A DNA stretch of 64,000 nucleotides, taken from assembly GCF_014200505.1 (NCBI RefSeq), contig NZ_JACHBX010000003.1, positions 62,001 through 126,000 on the forward strand. The letters run 5' to 3'. Of this stretch, positions 55,403 through 64,000 are shown piece by piece. The translations under genes and the position numbers were made by a program. Source of the stretch: Massilia aurea (GTDB lineage Bacteria > Pseudomonadota > Gammaproteobacteria > Burkholderiales > Burkholderiaceae_D). The notes under the pieces were generated by a model. The model made no database searches. It was not told the DNA's origin and was given only the letters and a program-made list of their open reading frames with translations. How positions within the stretch are numbered: position 1 is the stretch's first letter; each line of letters opens with the position of its first letter.

Positions 55403-56776
55403 TCACCCGATCCACTCTTCTGCCGGCGCCGGCTTTTCGCCCAGTTCGAACACGCCGATCGATTCCACGTGGGACGTGTGCGGGAACATGTTGACGACGC
55501 CTGCTTTTGTCATCACGTAGCCGGCTTCGTGCACGAGGATGCCGGCGTCGCGCGCCAGCGTCGACGGGCTGCACGAGACGTAGACGATCCGCTGCGGCAT
55601 CAGGTGCTCGTGGGTGGTGCGCAGTTCGGCCAGCGACTGCGCCAGCGCCATGGCGCCATCGCGGGGCGGGTCGATCAGCATGCGGTCAAAGCGGCCCAGC
55701 GCCACCAGGTCTTCTTTCGTCACATCGAACAGGTTGCGGGTCGAGAATGACGTCTTGGCGGCCAGGCCATTGGCGCGGGCATTCTCCAGCGCGCGCTCGG
55801 TCAGCGCCGTGCTGCCCTCGATGCCGACGACTTCGCGTGCCTGGGTCGCCAGTGGCAGCGTGAAGTTGCCCAGGCCGCAGAACAGGTCGGCCACACGGTC
55901 GGTCGGCTGCACGTCCAGCAGACGCAGCGCCTTCGAGACCAGCACGCGGTTGATCTGGTGGTTGACCTGGGTGAAGTCGGTGGGCTTGAATGGCATGCGG
56001 ATGCCGAACTCGGGCAGCGTGTAATACAGATCGGTACCCAGCGGATAGTACGGGTGCGCCGAATCGGGGCCATTCGGCTGCAGCCACCAGTGGATCTTCC
56101 ATGTGTCGGCGAATGCCTTGAGCAGCGTTTCGTCCTTGCGGCTGAGTGGCGCCATGATACGCAGCACCAGCACGGTCGATTCTTCGCCGATCGCCAGTTC
56201 GATCTGGGGCACGTGGTCGATGATCGACAGTGCGGCGATCAGTTCGCGCAGCGGCACGATCAGGCGCGCGACGTGGTCGGGCAGGATTTCGCAGGTGACG
56301 ATGTCGGCCACCAGCGCCGAGGCTTTCTCATGGAAGCCCACCATCACCGTGTTTTTCTTCGGCACGTTACGCACCGACAGGCGCGCGCGGTAGCGGTAAT
56401 CCCAGGTCGGGCCGTACATTGGCCGCAGGATGGTCTCGGCCTTCACCTTGGCAATGTGCTTGAGGTTATCTTCGAGTACGCGCTGCTTCATCGCGACCTG
56501 CGCGCCTGGCTCCAGGTGCTGCATCGAGCAGCCGCCGCAGTAACCGAAATGGATGCACTTTGGCTCGACCCGCATCGACGACGCGCGCTGCAGCGTGACC
56601 ATGCGGCCCGCTTCCCAGTTCTTCTTTTTCTTGAGCGTCTCGTAGCTGACGCGCTCGCCCGGCAGCGCGCCTTCGACGAAGACCACTTTACCGGGCGAGC
56701 CGTCGGCGTTCTCGAGGTGGCCAACGCCGCGCCCGTCCATGTCGAGGGATTTGATGTCGATGAAAATGTCGTGCAT
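55403..56776 (-). CDS. rlmD: 23S rRNA (uracil-1939-C5)-methyltransferase RlmD
   Basis: A 457-residue methylase with an N-terminal TRAM domain (MHDIFIDIKSLDMDGRGVG). The Fe-S ligands are in CIHFGYCGGCSMQH plus a further Cys. The SAM motif is DLFCGLGNFTLPL, and the catalytic Cys is in YVSCSPSTLARD. It lies between the BI-1 gene (convergent) and a repeat-filled gap before rpoS. Confidence 0.95.
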   Translation of the reverse strand: MHDIFIDIKSLDMDGRGVGHLENADGSPGKVVFVEGALPGERVSYETLKKKKNWEAGRMVTLQRASSMRVEPKCIHFGYCGGCSMQHLEPGAQVAMKQRVLEDNLKHIAKVKAETILRPMYGPTWDYRYRARLSVRNVPKKNTVMVGFHEKASALVADIVTCEILPDHVARLIVPLRELIAALSIIDHVPQIELAIGEESTVLVLRIMAPLSRKDETLLKAFADTWKIHWWLQPNGPDSAHPYYPLGTDLYYTLPEFGIRMPFKPTDFTQVNHQINRVLVSKALRLLDVQPTDRVADLFCGLGNFTLPLATQAREVVGIEGSTALTERALENARANGLAAKTSFSTRNLFDVTKEDLVALGRFDRMLIDPPRDGAMALAQSLAELRTTHEHLMPQRIVYVSCSPSTLARDAGILVHEAGYVMTKAGVVNMFPHTSHVESIGVFELGEKPAPAEEWIG

Positions 56777-56885
56777 GGGCGATCAGAAAGGAGTGAGCGT
56801 CGAGGGGAGGATGCGCTGGCGGCGCATGATAGCAAGGAAACCGATGAGGCGCTATCGTAACCGGATGATCCAGATGCCAACCATC

Positions 56886-56933
56886 ACCGCGTGGACGGCG
56901 TAGGGTGGGCGGCTTTGCCGCCCACGCGGTGAT
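56886..56933. repeat. Palindromic (REP-like) repeat, copy 3
   Basis: ACCGCGTGG and CCACGCGGT arms around GTAGGGTGGGCGG...CCGCCCAC. It shares its core with copies 1 and 2. It splits a partial unit of the 40-base tandem repeat from the full copies. Confidence 0.75.
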
Positions 56934-56940
56934 CGTTATC

Positions 56941-57060
56941 GGTGCCGCTTACGTGCCGGATGATCTGGCTGCCAACCATCGGCGCCGCTTATGTGCCGGA
57001 TAATCTGGCTGCCAACCATCGGCGCCGCTTATGTGCCGGATGATCTGGCTGCCAACCATC
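56941..57060. repeat. Three tandem copies of a 40-bp repeat
   Basis: Direct repeats at 56941, 56981 and 57021, each 40 bases long and contiguous. All contain GTGCCGGATGATCTGGCTGC or a one-base variant and end CCAACCATC. Copies 2 and 3 differ by one base; copy 1 differs from copy 3 at two. A partial copy (56861-56885) lies before the palindrome. Confidence 0.9.
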
Positions 57061-57091
57061 ACCGCGTGGACGGCGCCCCCGTCCACCCTAC
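57061..57091. repeat. Palindromic (REP-like) repeat, copy 4, overlapping the rpoS stop
   Basis: ACCGCGTGGACGG...CCGTCCACCCTAC. The CTA at 57088-57090 is the minus-strand TAG stop of rpoS, so the repeat provides the stop codon. Confidence 0.75.
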
Positions 57092-58083
57092 AGCAAAGCG
57101 TCGCGGACCACGCCACGGGCGGCCATCGCCCGCTTCAGCTTGACGAGCGCTTCCTGCTGGATCTGGCGCACCCGCTCGCGCGTGACGCCCAGCTCGTCGG
57201 CCAGCGTCTCGAGCGTGGCCGGCTCGTCGTTGTCCAGGCCGAAGCGGCGCGTGACGACCAGGCGCTGCTTGTCCGGCAGGCGCGCCAGCCAGTCGCGCAC
57301 CAAGAGCGCGGCTTCCTGCTGCTCGGCGTGGGCGTCGGGGCTGCTCTCGCCGTCGTCGGGCAGCACGTCCATCAGGCTCGACTGCGGGTCGTTGTCGAGC
57401 GGCGCGTCGAGCGAGGTCGGATGTTCGGACAGCATCAGGATGTCCTGCACCTCTTCGACCGGACGGCCGACCAAGCTGGCGATATCCTCGCTCGAGGCTT
57501 CCTTGCCGTCGTGGGTTTGCGCTTCGAGGTGGTATTTGGCGCGCAGTACGCCGTTGAGTTCGCGCACCATGTGCACCGGCAGGCGCACCGTGCGCGCCTG
57601 GTTCATGATCGCGCGCTCGATGCTCTGGCGGATCCACCAGGTCGCGTAGGTCGAAAAGCGAAAGCCGCGCTCGGGCTCGAACTTGTCGATCGCGCGCATC
57701 AGGCCGATATTGCCTTCCTCGATCAGGTCGAGCAGCACCACGCCGCGGTTGATGTAATGCTTGGCAATCGAGACGACCAGGCGCAGATTGTGCTCGATCA
57801 TCGTCTGGCGCGCGCCGAAATCCCCCGCCTTGGCCAGCGTGGAGAAATGGACTTCCTCGGCATTCGTGAGCAGCGCTCGGGTGCCGATCTGGTTCAGGTA
57901 GTGCTGGGTAGTGTCGGTCGCGAGCTCGGCCTGCAAGACTTTGCGCAGCTCGTCGACCGTGTCGACGACGGCGGCAACCGCCAGCGGCTCGCCGTCACCC
58001 GCAGCAGCCACCGGCCCGCTTTCCGGGTCATCCGGAAACTCGTCGGTGTCCTGCGGGTCGAGCGAGTGCGGCGGCTGTGTCAT
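57088..58083 (-). CDS. rpoS: RNA polymerase sigma factor RpoS
   Basis: Stationary-phase/general stress sigma factor, 331 residues. Sigma-70 region 2 ([58 protein letters not shown]) and region 4 ([23 protein letters not shown]) are intact. The acidic N-terminus (about 1-55) is low complexity. Its TAG stop lies inside a REP-like repeat, giving the terminal residues RDALL. It is last in surE-pcm-nlpD-rpoS; in E. coli the rpoS promoter is inside nlpD. Confidence 0.97.
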   Translation of the reverse strand: MTQPPHSLDPQDTDEFPDDPESGPVAAAGDGEPLAVAAVVDTVDELRKVLQAELATDTTQHYLNQIGTRALLTNAEEVHFSTLAKAGDFGARQTMIEHNLRLVVSIAKHYINRGVVLLDLIEEGNIGLMRAIDKFEPERGFRFSTYATWWIRQSIERAIMNQARTVRLPVHMVRELNGVLRAKYHLEAQTHDGKEASSEDIASLVGRPVEEVQDILMLSEHPTSLDAPLDNDPQSSLMDVLPDDGESSPDAHAEQQEAALLVRDWLARLPDKQRLVVTRRFGLDNDEPATLETLADELGVTRERVRQIQQEALVKLKRAMAARGVVRDALL

Positions 58084-58089
58084 ACCATC

Positions 58090-58974
58090 CTATCGAACGG
58101 GCAGGAACCTCGTCGGATCGACCGGCTTGCCCTGCTGGCGGATTTCGAAGTGCAGCTTGACCAGGTCGGCGTCGGAATCGCCCATTTCGGCAATCAACTG
58201 GCCCTTGGCCACATTGTCGCCTTCCTTCACGACGATCTTGCGATTGTGCGCGTAGGCCGACAACAGGCTGTTGCTATGCTTGACGATCACGAGATTACCA
58301 TAACCGCGAATCCCGCTGCCAGCGTACATGACCTTGCCGGAACCGGCCGCCACCACGGGCTGTCCAGCCTTGCCGGCGATGTCCAGGCCCTTGTTGCGGC
58401 CGTCGTCGAAGGTGGCGATGACGCGCCCATCCGATGGCCACATCCAGCTCAGGCGCGCTTCGTCGCTGGCGCCGACAGCCGGGGCCGCTGGCGCTGCCGG
58501 CACGACCGGCGTGACGGCCGGGACGCTCGGGCGCGTATCGGCCACCGTGCTCTCGGTGGCCGGCTTCTTGTCGACGCGCGGCTCGGTCTTGCGCGGCGCG
58601 GTAGCAGCCGGCGGCATCGGAATCGGCTGGGTCTGGACGTTGGCGGTGCGTTCGCCGCCCGGCGCGCTCACGCGCAGAACCTGGCCGACCTTGATGTCGT
58701 CCGGGTTGGCCAGCTTGTTCCAGTCGACCAGGTCGCGGTAGTTCTGGCCGAAGTCGAAGGCGATGCGCAGCAGCGTGTCACCCTTGCGCACGGTGTACAT
58801 GCCGCGCTCGTCGTGCTTGGGGGTCTCGTCGACGCGCACTGGCGCCGGACGGGTCTGTGCGGGCGGGGTGCCGCGTTCGACGACGGGCGCCTGGCGGGTC
58901 GTGGTGGAACAGCCGGCAACGAGGCCGATAAGGATCGTCAGGAGGGCGAAACGCGGTGCTTGTGTCATTGGCAT
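58090..58974 (-). CDS. nlpD: Peptidoglycan DD-metallopeptidase family protein, NlpD-like (degenerate LytM)
   Basis: A 294-residue lipoprotein (lipobox GLVAGC) with a LysM domain (about 57-105) and a C-terminal M23/LytM domain (about 185-290). The usual zinc His in the HxxxD position is replaced by Asn (NKGLDIAG), as in E. coli NlpD, so it is expected to activate a cell-wall amidase rather than cut peptidoglycan itself. HFEIRQQGKPVDPTRFL remains. Located between pcm and rpoS. Confidence 0.93.
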   Translation of the reverse strand: MPMTQAPRFALLTILIGLVAGCSTTTRQAPVVERGTPPAQTRPAPVRVDETPKHDERGMYTVRKGDTLLRIAFDFGQNYRDLVDWNKLANPDDIKVGQVLRVSAPGGERTANVQTQPIPMPPAATAPRKTEPRVDKKPATESTVADTRPSVPAVTPVVPAAPAAPAVGASDEARLSWMWPSDGRVIATFDDGRNKGLDIAGKAGQPVVAAGSGKVMYAGSGIRGYGNLVIVKHSNSLLSAYAHNRKIVVKEGDNVAKGQLIAEMGDSDADLVKLHFEIRQQGKPVDPTRFLPVR

Positions 58975-59021
58975 TCTTTAGTCTTGTCGGCGTACTGCGG
59001 GCCTGGCGGCCCAGATTGAAA

Positions 59022-59870
59022 TTAGATGGTGCCCGGGCGCAGGGGCACAAAGTGGCACGCTTCCAGCGTTTCGCTGGTCCACTCGGCCTTGCCGGTGCGG
59101 GTTATGCGGTGCAGGTGCTGCACCTCGGCGCCAACGGGCGCGACCAGATGCGCACCGATGGCCAGCTGCTCGAGCAGCGCGCGCGGCACATCGAGGCCGG
59201 CGGCCGCGAGAATGATACCGTCGAACGGCGCCACCTGCGGCAAGCCTAACATACCATCGCCATACTGCAAACGCAGGTTCGATATGCGCATCGGGCGCAG
59301 ATTGGTTTTGGCAAGCTCATGCAGGGCCTTGATGCGCTCGATCGAGTACACATCCTTCGCGACGAACGACAGCACCGCGGCCTGGTAGCCGCAGCCCGTG
59401 CCGATCTCGAGCACGCGCTCGAGCTTGCGCCCGGCGCACATCATGTCGATCATGCGCGCCACGATGTACGGCTGCGACATCGTCTGCTGATGGCCGATCG
59501 GCAGCGACGCATCGACATACGCCTGGCCCGACATCGCCGGCTCCAGAAACAAGTGGCGCGGCACGATTTCCATGGCGCGCAGCACTTGCGGATCATTCAC
59601 ACCCTGGCGCGCGATGCGGGTCACCATCGCGCGGCGCACCGCTTCGGTAGCGGCCAGATCCGAGCGCTGGGCGGTCGGCGCGCCGGTCGCGGCCGGCACA
59701 TAGCCGGGCGCGCGTGCAGCTGGTCCGGCTTCGGGCGGCGCCTTGCTGCCGCTCGCGGCGTTGCGGGTCGCCGTCTGCGGCGTGAACACCGGCGCCGGCG
59801 TGCCAGGCTTGCGCGCGCCGCCCGTCGTCGACGACAGCGGCAACGGGAAGTTCGGCCGCGCGTCCTTCAT
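59022..59870 (-). CDS. pcm: Protein-L-isoaspartate O-methyltransferase
   Basis: A SAM methylase that repairs isoaspartyl residues in damaged proteins. The 282-residue chain has a Pro/Ala/Thr-rich N-terminal extension of about 75 residues. The family core follows: [29 protein letters not shown] and [16 protein letters not shown] (SAM motif I). The ATG at 59870 overlaps the surE stop by 4 bases; an internal start near residue 78 would give a standard 200-residue enzyme, but there is no clear signal for it. Confidence 0.93.
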   Translation of the reverse strand: MKDARPNFPLPLSSTTGGARKPGTPAPVFTPQTATRNAASGSKAPPEAGPAARAPGYVPAATGAPTAQRSDLAATEAVRRAMVTRIARQGVNDPQVLRAMEIVPRHLFLEPAMSGQAYVDASLPIGHQQTMSQPYIVARMIDMMCAGRKLERVLEIGTGCGYQAAVLSFVAKDVYSIERIKALHELAKTNLRPMRISNLRLQYGDGMLGLPQVAPFDGIILAAAGLDVPRALLEQLAIGAHLVAPVGAEVQHLHRITRTGKAEWTSETLEACHFVPLRPGTI

Positions 59871-60616
59871 GGCAGGGCTCCCGCCAGCAGATCGAGCTGG
59901 GTCTTGTGGGTCAGGTCGATCTGCAGCGGCGTGATCGACACGCATCCCTGCGCCGTGGCATGGAAATCGGTGCCCTCGCCCGCATCGAGGCAGGCACCGG
60001 GTGCGCCGATCCAGAAGATCTCGCGCCCGCGCGGATCCTGCGCGCGGATGACGGGTTCGGCCTGGTGACGGCGACCAAGGCGGGCCGGCGTCAGCGGGCC
60101 GATCTGCTCGTACGGCAGGTTCGGGATGTTCACGTTGAGCAGGAACGGCGACGGCAAGGCGGCAAAACCGCCCGCCGCGAAACGCTCCACGATATCGCGC
60201 GCCACGCGGGCCGCATCGTCCACGTGGGCCCAGCCGCTGTTGACCTGCGAGAACGCGATGGCCGGTACGCCGAACAGATACGCTTCGGTGGCAGCGGCCA
60301 CGGTACCGGAATACAGCGTGTCGTCGCCCATGTTCTGGCCATTGTTGATGCCGGAAACCACGAGGTCGGGCAGCGCGTCGGACATTCCGGTCAGTGCGAT
60401 GTGCACGCAGTCGGTCGGCGTGCCATTGGCAAAGTAAAAACCGTTGGCCGCTTTGTGGACCGACAGGGGTCGGTCGAGTGTGAGGGAGTTGGATGCGCCC
60501 GAACGGTTGCTGTCGGGCGCAACGACGACGATCTCGGCGATGGGCGCAAGCGCATCCGCCAGCGCCTGGATGCCGGGCGCGAGATAGCCATCATCGTTGC
60601 TAATCAGTATCCGCAT
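59867..60616 (-). CDS. surE: 5'/3'-nucleotidase SurE
   Basis: A 249-residue metal-dependent phosphatase acting on nucleoside monophosphates. [16 protein letters not shown] with the metal-binding Asp-Asp, [18 protein letters not shown] and [20 protein letters not shown] are all present. The ATG at 60616 is the family start; the frame to 60715 crosses a terminator. It starts the surE-pcm-nlpD-rpoS block. Confidence 0.96.
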   Translation of the reverse strand: MRILISNDDGYLAPGIQALADALAPIAEIVVVAPDSNRSGASNSLTLDRPLSVHKAANGFYFANGTPTDCVHIALTGMSDALPDLVVSGINNGQNMGDDTLYSGTVAAATEAYLFGVPAIAFSQVNSGWAHVDDAARVARDIVERFAAGGFAALPSPFLLNVNIPNLPYEQIGPLTPARLGRRHQAEPVIRAQDPRGREIFWIGAPGACLDAGEGTDFHATAQGCVSITPLQIDLTHKTQLDLLAGALP

Positions 60617-60662
60617 GGAGGCGATTTTACCTGAAGCAACGCTTGTATCGACACCTGGTGGC

Positions 60663-60693
60663 GGAAAAATGCGCCCGGATTTCATGATCCGGG
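60663..60693 (-). terminator. Terminator downstream of the DinG-family helicase
   Basis: Stem CCCGGAT/ATCCGGG with a 6-base loop and an A/T tract that reads as T5 on the minus strand. It lies about 107 bases past the helicase stop and just above surE, separating the two transcripts. Confidence 0.6.
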
Positions 60694-60799
60694 ACGCTGG
60701 ATGCCGCTTTGACACCCGCTACGATCAATAACTTAGCGAATTGACAAGCAGCGTGGCAAGAGCGGCAACGGCCGAACAACCGCGCTCACGATCTGGCCC

Positions 60800-62902
60800 T
60801 CAAGCGTCCGTACCGGCGTCGCTGTCATCGCCCTCTGCCGCCGCCGGATCGAAGAAGCGCAGCACGTCTTCCTGCACCCGCGTGCGCTTGAACGATGGCA
60901 GGCTTTGCCAGATGCGGCGGCCGTACGGTTTGGTGATGAGGCGCGGATCGCAGATCATCAACACGCCCCGGTCGTCGACGTCGCGGATCAGGCGCCCAGC
61001 CCCCTGCTTGAGCGTGATGATCGCCTCGGGGAGCTGGTGGTGCATGAAGCCGTTGAGGCCCTGCTTTTCCATCACCTCGATGCGTGCGGCCAGCACCGGA
61101 TCGTCCGGCGGTGCAAATGGCAGCTTGTCGATGATCACGAGCGACAGCGCATCGCCGCGCACATCGACGCCTTCCCAGAAGCTCTGGCTGCCCACCAGCA
61201 CGGCATTGCCGGCCGTGCGGAACGAATCGAGCAATTCGGTGCGGCCCCGCTCGCCCTGCACGAACAGCGGGAAATCCCAGCCGCGCTCGGCAAACTCGAC
61301 CCGCAGGCGTTCCGCCACCTTGTTCACGGCGCGAATCGTCGTGCACAGGAAGAACGTGCGCCCGCCGGCCGCCTTGATCACCGGCAGCGCCGCGTCGACG
61401 ACGGCGTCGGTGTAGACCGCCGCCTGCGGTTCCGGCAAGCCGGTCGGCACGTACAGCAAGCCCTGGTTCACGTAGTCGAACGGGCTCGGCCAGGTCTTGG
61501 CCGGCTCGCCCGTCAATCCAAGCTGATCGGAGAAATGCTTGAAGTCGTTTTTGACGGCCAGCGTTGCCGACGTGAAGATCCAGCTGCGCGGCGTGCCTTC
61601 GCGCTGGTTGGAAAAGATCGGCGCGATCGACAGCGGCGTCTTGTGCAATTGCAGGGATGACGCGAACGCTTCGGCCCACAGCACGGCCTGCTCGGCGGCC
61701 GGGGCCTTGGCATCCGGTTTCCAGCCGTCGATGGCGGCGGCCAGGTCATGCGCCCGCACGCGGCAGGCTTCGATCGTTTCGGCGCGCGCCGCGTTTTCTT
61801 CGAGCACGGTGATCATCCCCGCCAGCTCGGCCTTGAGCTTGTCGAGCGCCGGGAAGAACTGCGACGTCGGCATGATCTGCGGCAGCGACAGGCGCAGATT
61901 GCCTTCGCCAAACGCCAGGCGCAGATCGCGCGCCGCTTTCTCGACGACGGTCACGACCTTGGCCCAGTCCGGGCCACCCCGTGCATGCGCCAGGCCTTCG
62001 GCCAGCACGTCGCGGCACAGTTCGAGCACTTGCGAGGTCGACACCGACTGGCCGAAGAACAGCGTCGCCGTGTCGGGCAGCTGGTGCGCCTCGTCGAAGA
62101 TGATGGTGTTGGCCGACGGCAGCAGCTCGGCTACGCCGGTGTCCTTGAGGGCCACGTCGGCAAAGAACAGGTGGTGGTTGACGACGACGATGTCGGCCTG
62201 CTGCGCTTCGCGCCGGGCCTTCATGACGAAGCAGTCCTGGTAGTACTGGCACTCGGCGCCCATGCAGGTGTCGCGCGTGGACGTGACGAGGTTCCAGACC
62301 GTGGCGGTTTCCGGCACCTTGGCCAGCTCGGCCTTGTCGCCCGAGTTGGTCATTTTGATGAAGCGTGAAATTTCGCGCAGGTGGCCGACGTCGTCGCGCG
62401 ACGTCAGGCGGCCGTTCTGCAGCGTGCGCTCCAGATGGAAATGGCAGACGTAGTTCGAGCGGCCCTTGAGCAGCGCCACCGAGACCGGCGCGCGCAGCGC
62501 AGCGCGGATGGTCGGGATGTCGCGCATGAACAACTGGTCCTGCAGGTTCTTGGTGCCGGTCGAGACGATCGTCTTGCCTCCCCACAGCAGCGCCGGGACC
62601 AGATAGGCGAAGGTCTTGCCGGTGCCCGTACCGGCCTCGGCCATCAGCACTTGCTGGTTGTCGATGGCGTGGGCGACGGCCTTGGCCATCTCGGTCTGGG
62701 CCTGGCGTGGCTTGAAGGTGCCGACGGCGGGCGCGAGCGGGCCGCCCGCACCGAACAGGCGGTCGAGGTCAGCGTCGTACTTGCCGGCAGGGATAGCGGA
62801 GTCGGTCAACGCGGCGGAATGTGCTTCCACAGCGCCAGTGGCCGACCCAGCCGTCCCGACCGGCTCTGCGGCAGGGCCGGGAACAGGGAGATGGTCGGTC
62901 AA
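60800..62902 (-). CDS. yoaA: ATP-dependent DNA helicase, DinG/YoaA type
   Basis: An XPD-like 5'-3' helicase of 700 residues. Walker A is AEAGTGTGKTFAYLVP and the DEAH box is IIFDEAHQLPD. The Fe-S Cys cluster is in NYVCHFHLERTL and DTCMGAECQYYQDCF. The motif VI region is QGAGRLIRDVDDRG. Such helicases act in DNA repair, on stalled replication or R-loops. A low-complexity N-terminus (about 1-45) comes before the core. The gene call follows YoaA in domain style; DinG proper cannot be excluded. Confidence 0.9.
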   Translation of the reverse strand: MTDHLPVPGPAAEPVGTAGSATGAVEAHSAALTDSAIPAGKYDADLDRLFGAGGPLAPAVGTFKPRQAQTEMAKAVAHAIDNQQVLMAEAGTGTGKTFAYLVPALLWGGKTIVSTGTKNLQDQLFMRDIPTIRAALRAPVSVALLKGRSNYVCHFHLERTLQNGRLTSRDDVGHLREISRFIKMTNSGDKAELAKVPETATVWNLVTSTRDTCMGAECQYYQDCFVMKARREAQQADIVVVNHHLFFADVALKDTGVAELLPSANTIIFDEAHQLPDTATLFFGQSVSTSQVLELCRDVLAEGLAHARGGPDWAKVVTVVEKAARDLRLAFGEGNLRLSLPQIMPTSQFFPALDKLKAELAGMITVLEENAARAETIEACRVRAHDLAAAIDGWKPDAKAPAAEQAVLWAEAFASSLQLHKTPLSIAPIFSNQREGTPRSWIFTSATLAVKNDFKHFSDQLGLTGEPAKTWPSPFDYVNQGLLYVPTGLPEPQAAVYTDAVVDAALPVIKAAGGRTFFLCTTIRAVNKVAERLRVEFAERGWDFPLFVQGERGRTELLDSFRTAGNAVLVGSQSFWEGVDVRGDALSLVIIDKLPFAPPDDPVLAARIEVMEKQGLNGFMHHQLPEAIITLKQGAGRLIRDVDDRGVLMICDPRLITKPYGRRIWQSLPSFKRTRVQEDVLRFFDPAAAEGDDSDAGTDA

Positions 62903-62950
62903 TGTATGTGTCGTAACTTATCTTGAAGAAACGTGGCTTGCAGCAATGGC

Positions 62951-63151
62951 TCAGGCCGGGATATCGGGGACCAGCTGCATCTTCAGCAGCGTAATATGAT
63001 CTTTGAGCTGCAGTTTACGCTTTTTGAGGCGGCGCAGTTGTAACCCGTCGGCGTGGCCGTCCGCCGTCAACATGGAGATGACGGCATCGAGGTCGCGGTG
63101 TTCCACATCGAGTTCAATAATACGGCGCTGGATGTCCTGGACATCGATCAT
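62951..63151 (-). CDS. DUF465/YdcH-family small protein
   Basis: A 66-residue helical protein, VQDIQRRIIELDVEHRDLDAVISML...RRLKKRKLQLKDHI, the DUF465/YdcH pattern. Function unknown. The ATG at 63151 is preferred; a TTG at 63166 adds five residues. It is 48 bases upstream of the helicase gene. Confidence 0.88.
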   Translation of the reverse strand: MIDVQDIQRRIIELDVEHRDLDAVISMLTADGHADGLQLRRLKKRKLQLKDHITLLKMQLVPDIPA

Positions 63152-63344
63152 GATGGTCTGTTCCAAACAGTGTTTACAGATGGGATTGCGGGAATGGGAG
63201 CCGGTCGGCGCTGGCGCAGCGGGCCTTCCAGTATTGCCGTAAGCAAATCTTCTTGCTTGTTGGTTGGTTCTCGGTGCATAGTTTAATCCACGCGGTCATT
63301 GCCGCCAACAAAGATTGGCGTTAGGCCTAAGAAAACAAGCATTT

Positions 63345-64000
63345 ATGACTTCCTACAGGATCGAAGCGGGTACCGCGCAACACATCGGTAACCGCCCCCA
63401 ACAAAACGATCGCGCCGCCCTGTTCACGGGCGCGCGCGCGCCCGGCTATGTGCTCGCGGTGCTGTCTGACGGCATCGCCAGCCCGGCCGGGGCCGAACAG
63501 GTGCTGCACACGGCGCGCCAGGTATTCGACGAATTCAAGCCGGGCGACCATCCGGACATCGAGCGCCTGGCCCAGCTGCTGCACGAGATCATCAGCGAAA
63601 CCCACACGGTGATCAAGATGAACGCCCTCGCCGGCAAGACCGAACTCCACGCCAGCTTCGTCGGCCTGGTGATCAGTCCGCATGGCGAGGCGGTCTGGGC
63701 CCACGTGGGCGACTCGCGCCTGTATCGCTTCGAGCACGACAAGTGCGCGATGCGCACCAGTGACGTCGCCTATGTCGAGCACCTGATCTCGAGCGACCGC
63801 CTGCCAGCCGATGCGGCGCGCAACCACCGCCGCTCCAAGCTGCTGCTCAATGTACTGGGAAACAGCCGCAAGGAGCCGTTCGTTACGACCGGCAGCCACA
63901 CGGGCCTGGTCGCCGGCGACAGCTTTTTGCTCGGCTCCGATGGGCTGTGGCACTTCTTCACCGACGCCGAACTGGCCGCCGTGACCGCCAAGTCCACGCC
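63345..64000 (+). CDS. PP2C-family protein phosphatase, N-terminal part (runs off the right edge)
   Basis: Serine/threonine phosphatase of the PP2C type; 218 residues are present. Motifs: NRPQQNDRAALF (metal-binding Asp region), VLAVLSDGIASPAGAEQ, HVGDSRLYRF (GDSR) and FLLGSDGLWHFFTD (SDG). The second motif is DGIASPAG rather than the usual DGMGGH, so one metal-contact region has diverged. The ATG at 63345 begins MTSYRIEAGTAQHIG, the usual PP2C opening. It diverges from the DUF465 gene. Confidence 0.88.
   Translation, partial: MTSYRIEAGTAQHIGNRPQQNDRAALFTGARAPGYVLAVLSDGIASPAGAEQVLHTARQVFDEFKPGDHPDIERLAQLLHEIISETHTVIKMNALAGKTELHASFVGLVISPHGEAVWAHVGDSRLYRFEHDKCAMRTSDVAYVEHLISSDRLPADAARNHRRSKLLLNVLGNSRKEPFVTTGSHTGLVAGDSFLLGSDGLWHFFTDAELAAVTAKST

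Larger units (their letters stand above)
56777..57087. other. Gene-free, repeat-filled gap between rlmD and rpoS
   Basis: A 311-base gap. About 56777-56860 is unremarkable. From 56861 it is almost entirely repeats: a partial 25-base unit, a palindromic element (56886-56933), three 40-base tandem copies (56941-57060), and a second palindromic element that runs into the rpoS stop codon. No reading frame of interest. Confidence 0.75.

Noticed and set aside
56941-57060. CRISPR array
   Set aside because: The 40-bp repeats are contiguous with no unique spacers, and there are no cas genes.

Overview
This window looks like chromosome of a high-GC betaproteobacterium of the Oxalobacteraceae, close to Massilia, Duganella or Janthinobacterium. 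The reasons are gene order and protein style. There is an unbroken ndk-rlmN-pilW-rodZ-ispG-hisS-yfgM-bamB-der-hfq-hflX-hflK-hflC-hisZ-purA block. There is also a surE-pcm-nlpD-rpoS block and an iscR-iscS start. The assignment is by family recognition only; no search was run. Most of the window is core genome, and I found no convincing complete new defence or mobile system.

Layout. 1-1.2 kb: the start of the isc operon (iscS runs off the left edge) with a recognisable IscR site. 1.2-8.4 kb: a uracil-DNA-glycosylase-like protein, the end of tyrosine catabolism (fahA-maiA) with a divergent LysR regulator, a ChaC-type cyclotransferase, a NadR-kinase-like ATPase behind an MFS transporter, and a Spy-like periplasmic protein. 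8.4-18.2 kb: an S41 protease, a radical SAM gene under a near-perfect LexA box, a translationally coupled DUF393/FAD-oxidoreductase/UbiG cluster, and an EmrB-EmrA-outer-membrane-factor efflux operon ending in tapT. 18.4-21 kb: two secreted alpha/beta hydrolases, one a family I.5-like lipase. 21-26.2 kb: a DUF2325 gene and a bacteriophytochrome kinase diverging around a Fur box, the phytochrome's partner response regulator, and a convergent REC-kinase-REC hybrid.

26.3-30.8 kb: three identical tRNA-Asn(GUU) genes, each with its own promoter and terminator. They are interleaved with an HNH protein, purT, two lower-GC genes of unknown role (one with a HEPN-like RX4H motif) and an alpha/beta hydrolase. 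This is the most accessory-looking part. 30.8-37.5 kb: an aromatic aminotransferase divergent from uvrB, another hybrid sensor kinase, a MarC-family membrane protein and a TfoX-N protein. 37.5-54.4 kb: the long minus-strand core block, covering purine synthesis, membrane protease control, RNA chaperone, GTPases, outer-membrane assembly, isoprenoid synthesis, cell shape and pilus assembly. 54.6-64 kb: a Bax-inhibitor-1 protein, rlmD, a repeat-filled gap, rpoS-nlpD-pcm-surE, a DinG/YoaA helicase, a DUF465 protein and a PP2C phosphatase running off the right edge.

The points most worth following up are: a 40-bp tandem array flanked by palindromic repeats, one of which supplies the rpoS stop codon; a histidine-rich tail on histidyl-tRNA synthetase; the LexA box at the radical SAM gene; the Fur box between DUF2325 and the phytochrome; a UDG-like protein lacking the catalytic aspartate; and the lower-GC gene pair between the tRNA-Asn copies.
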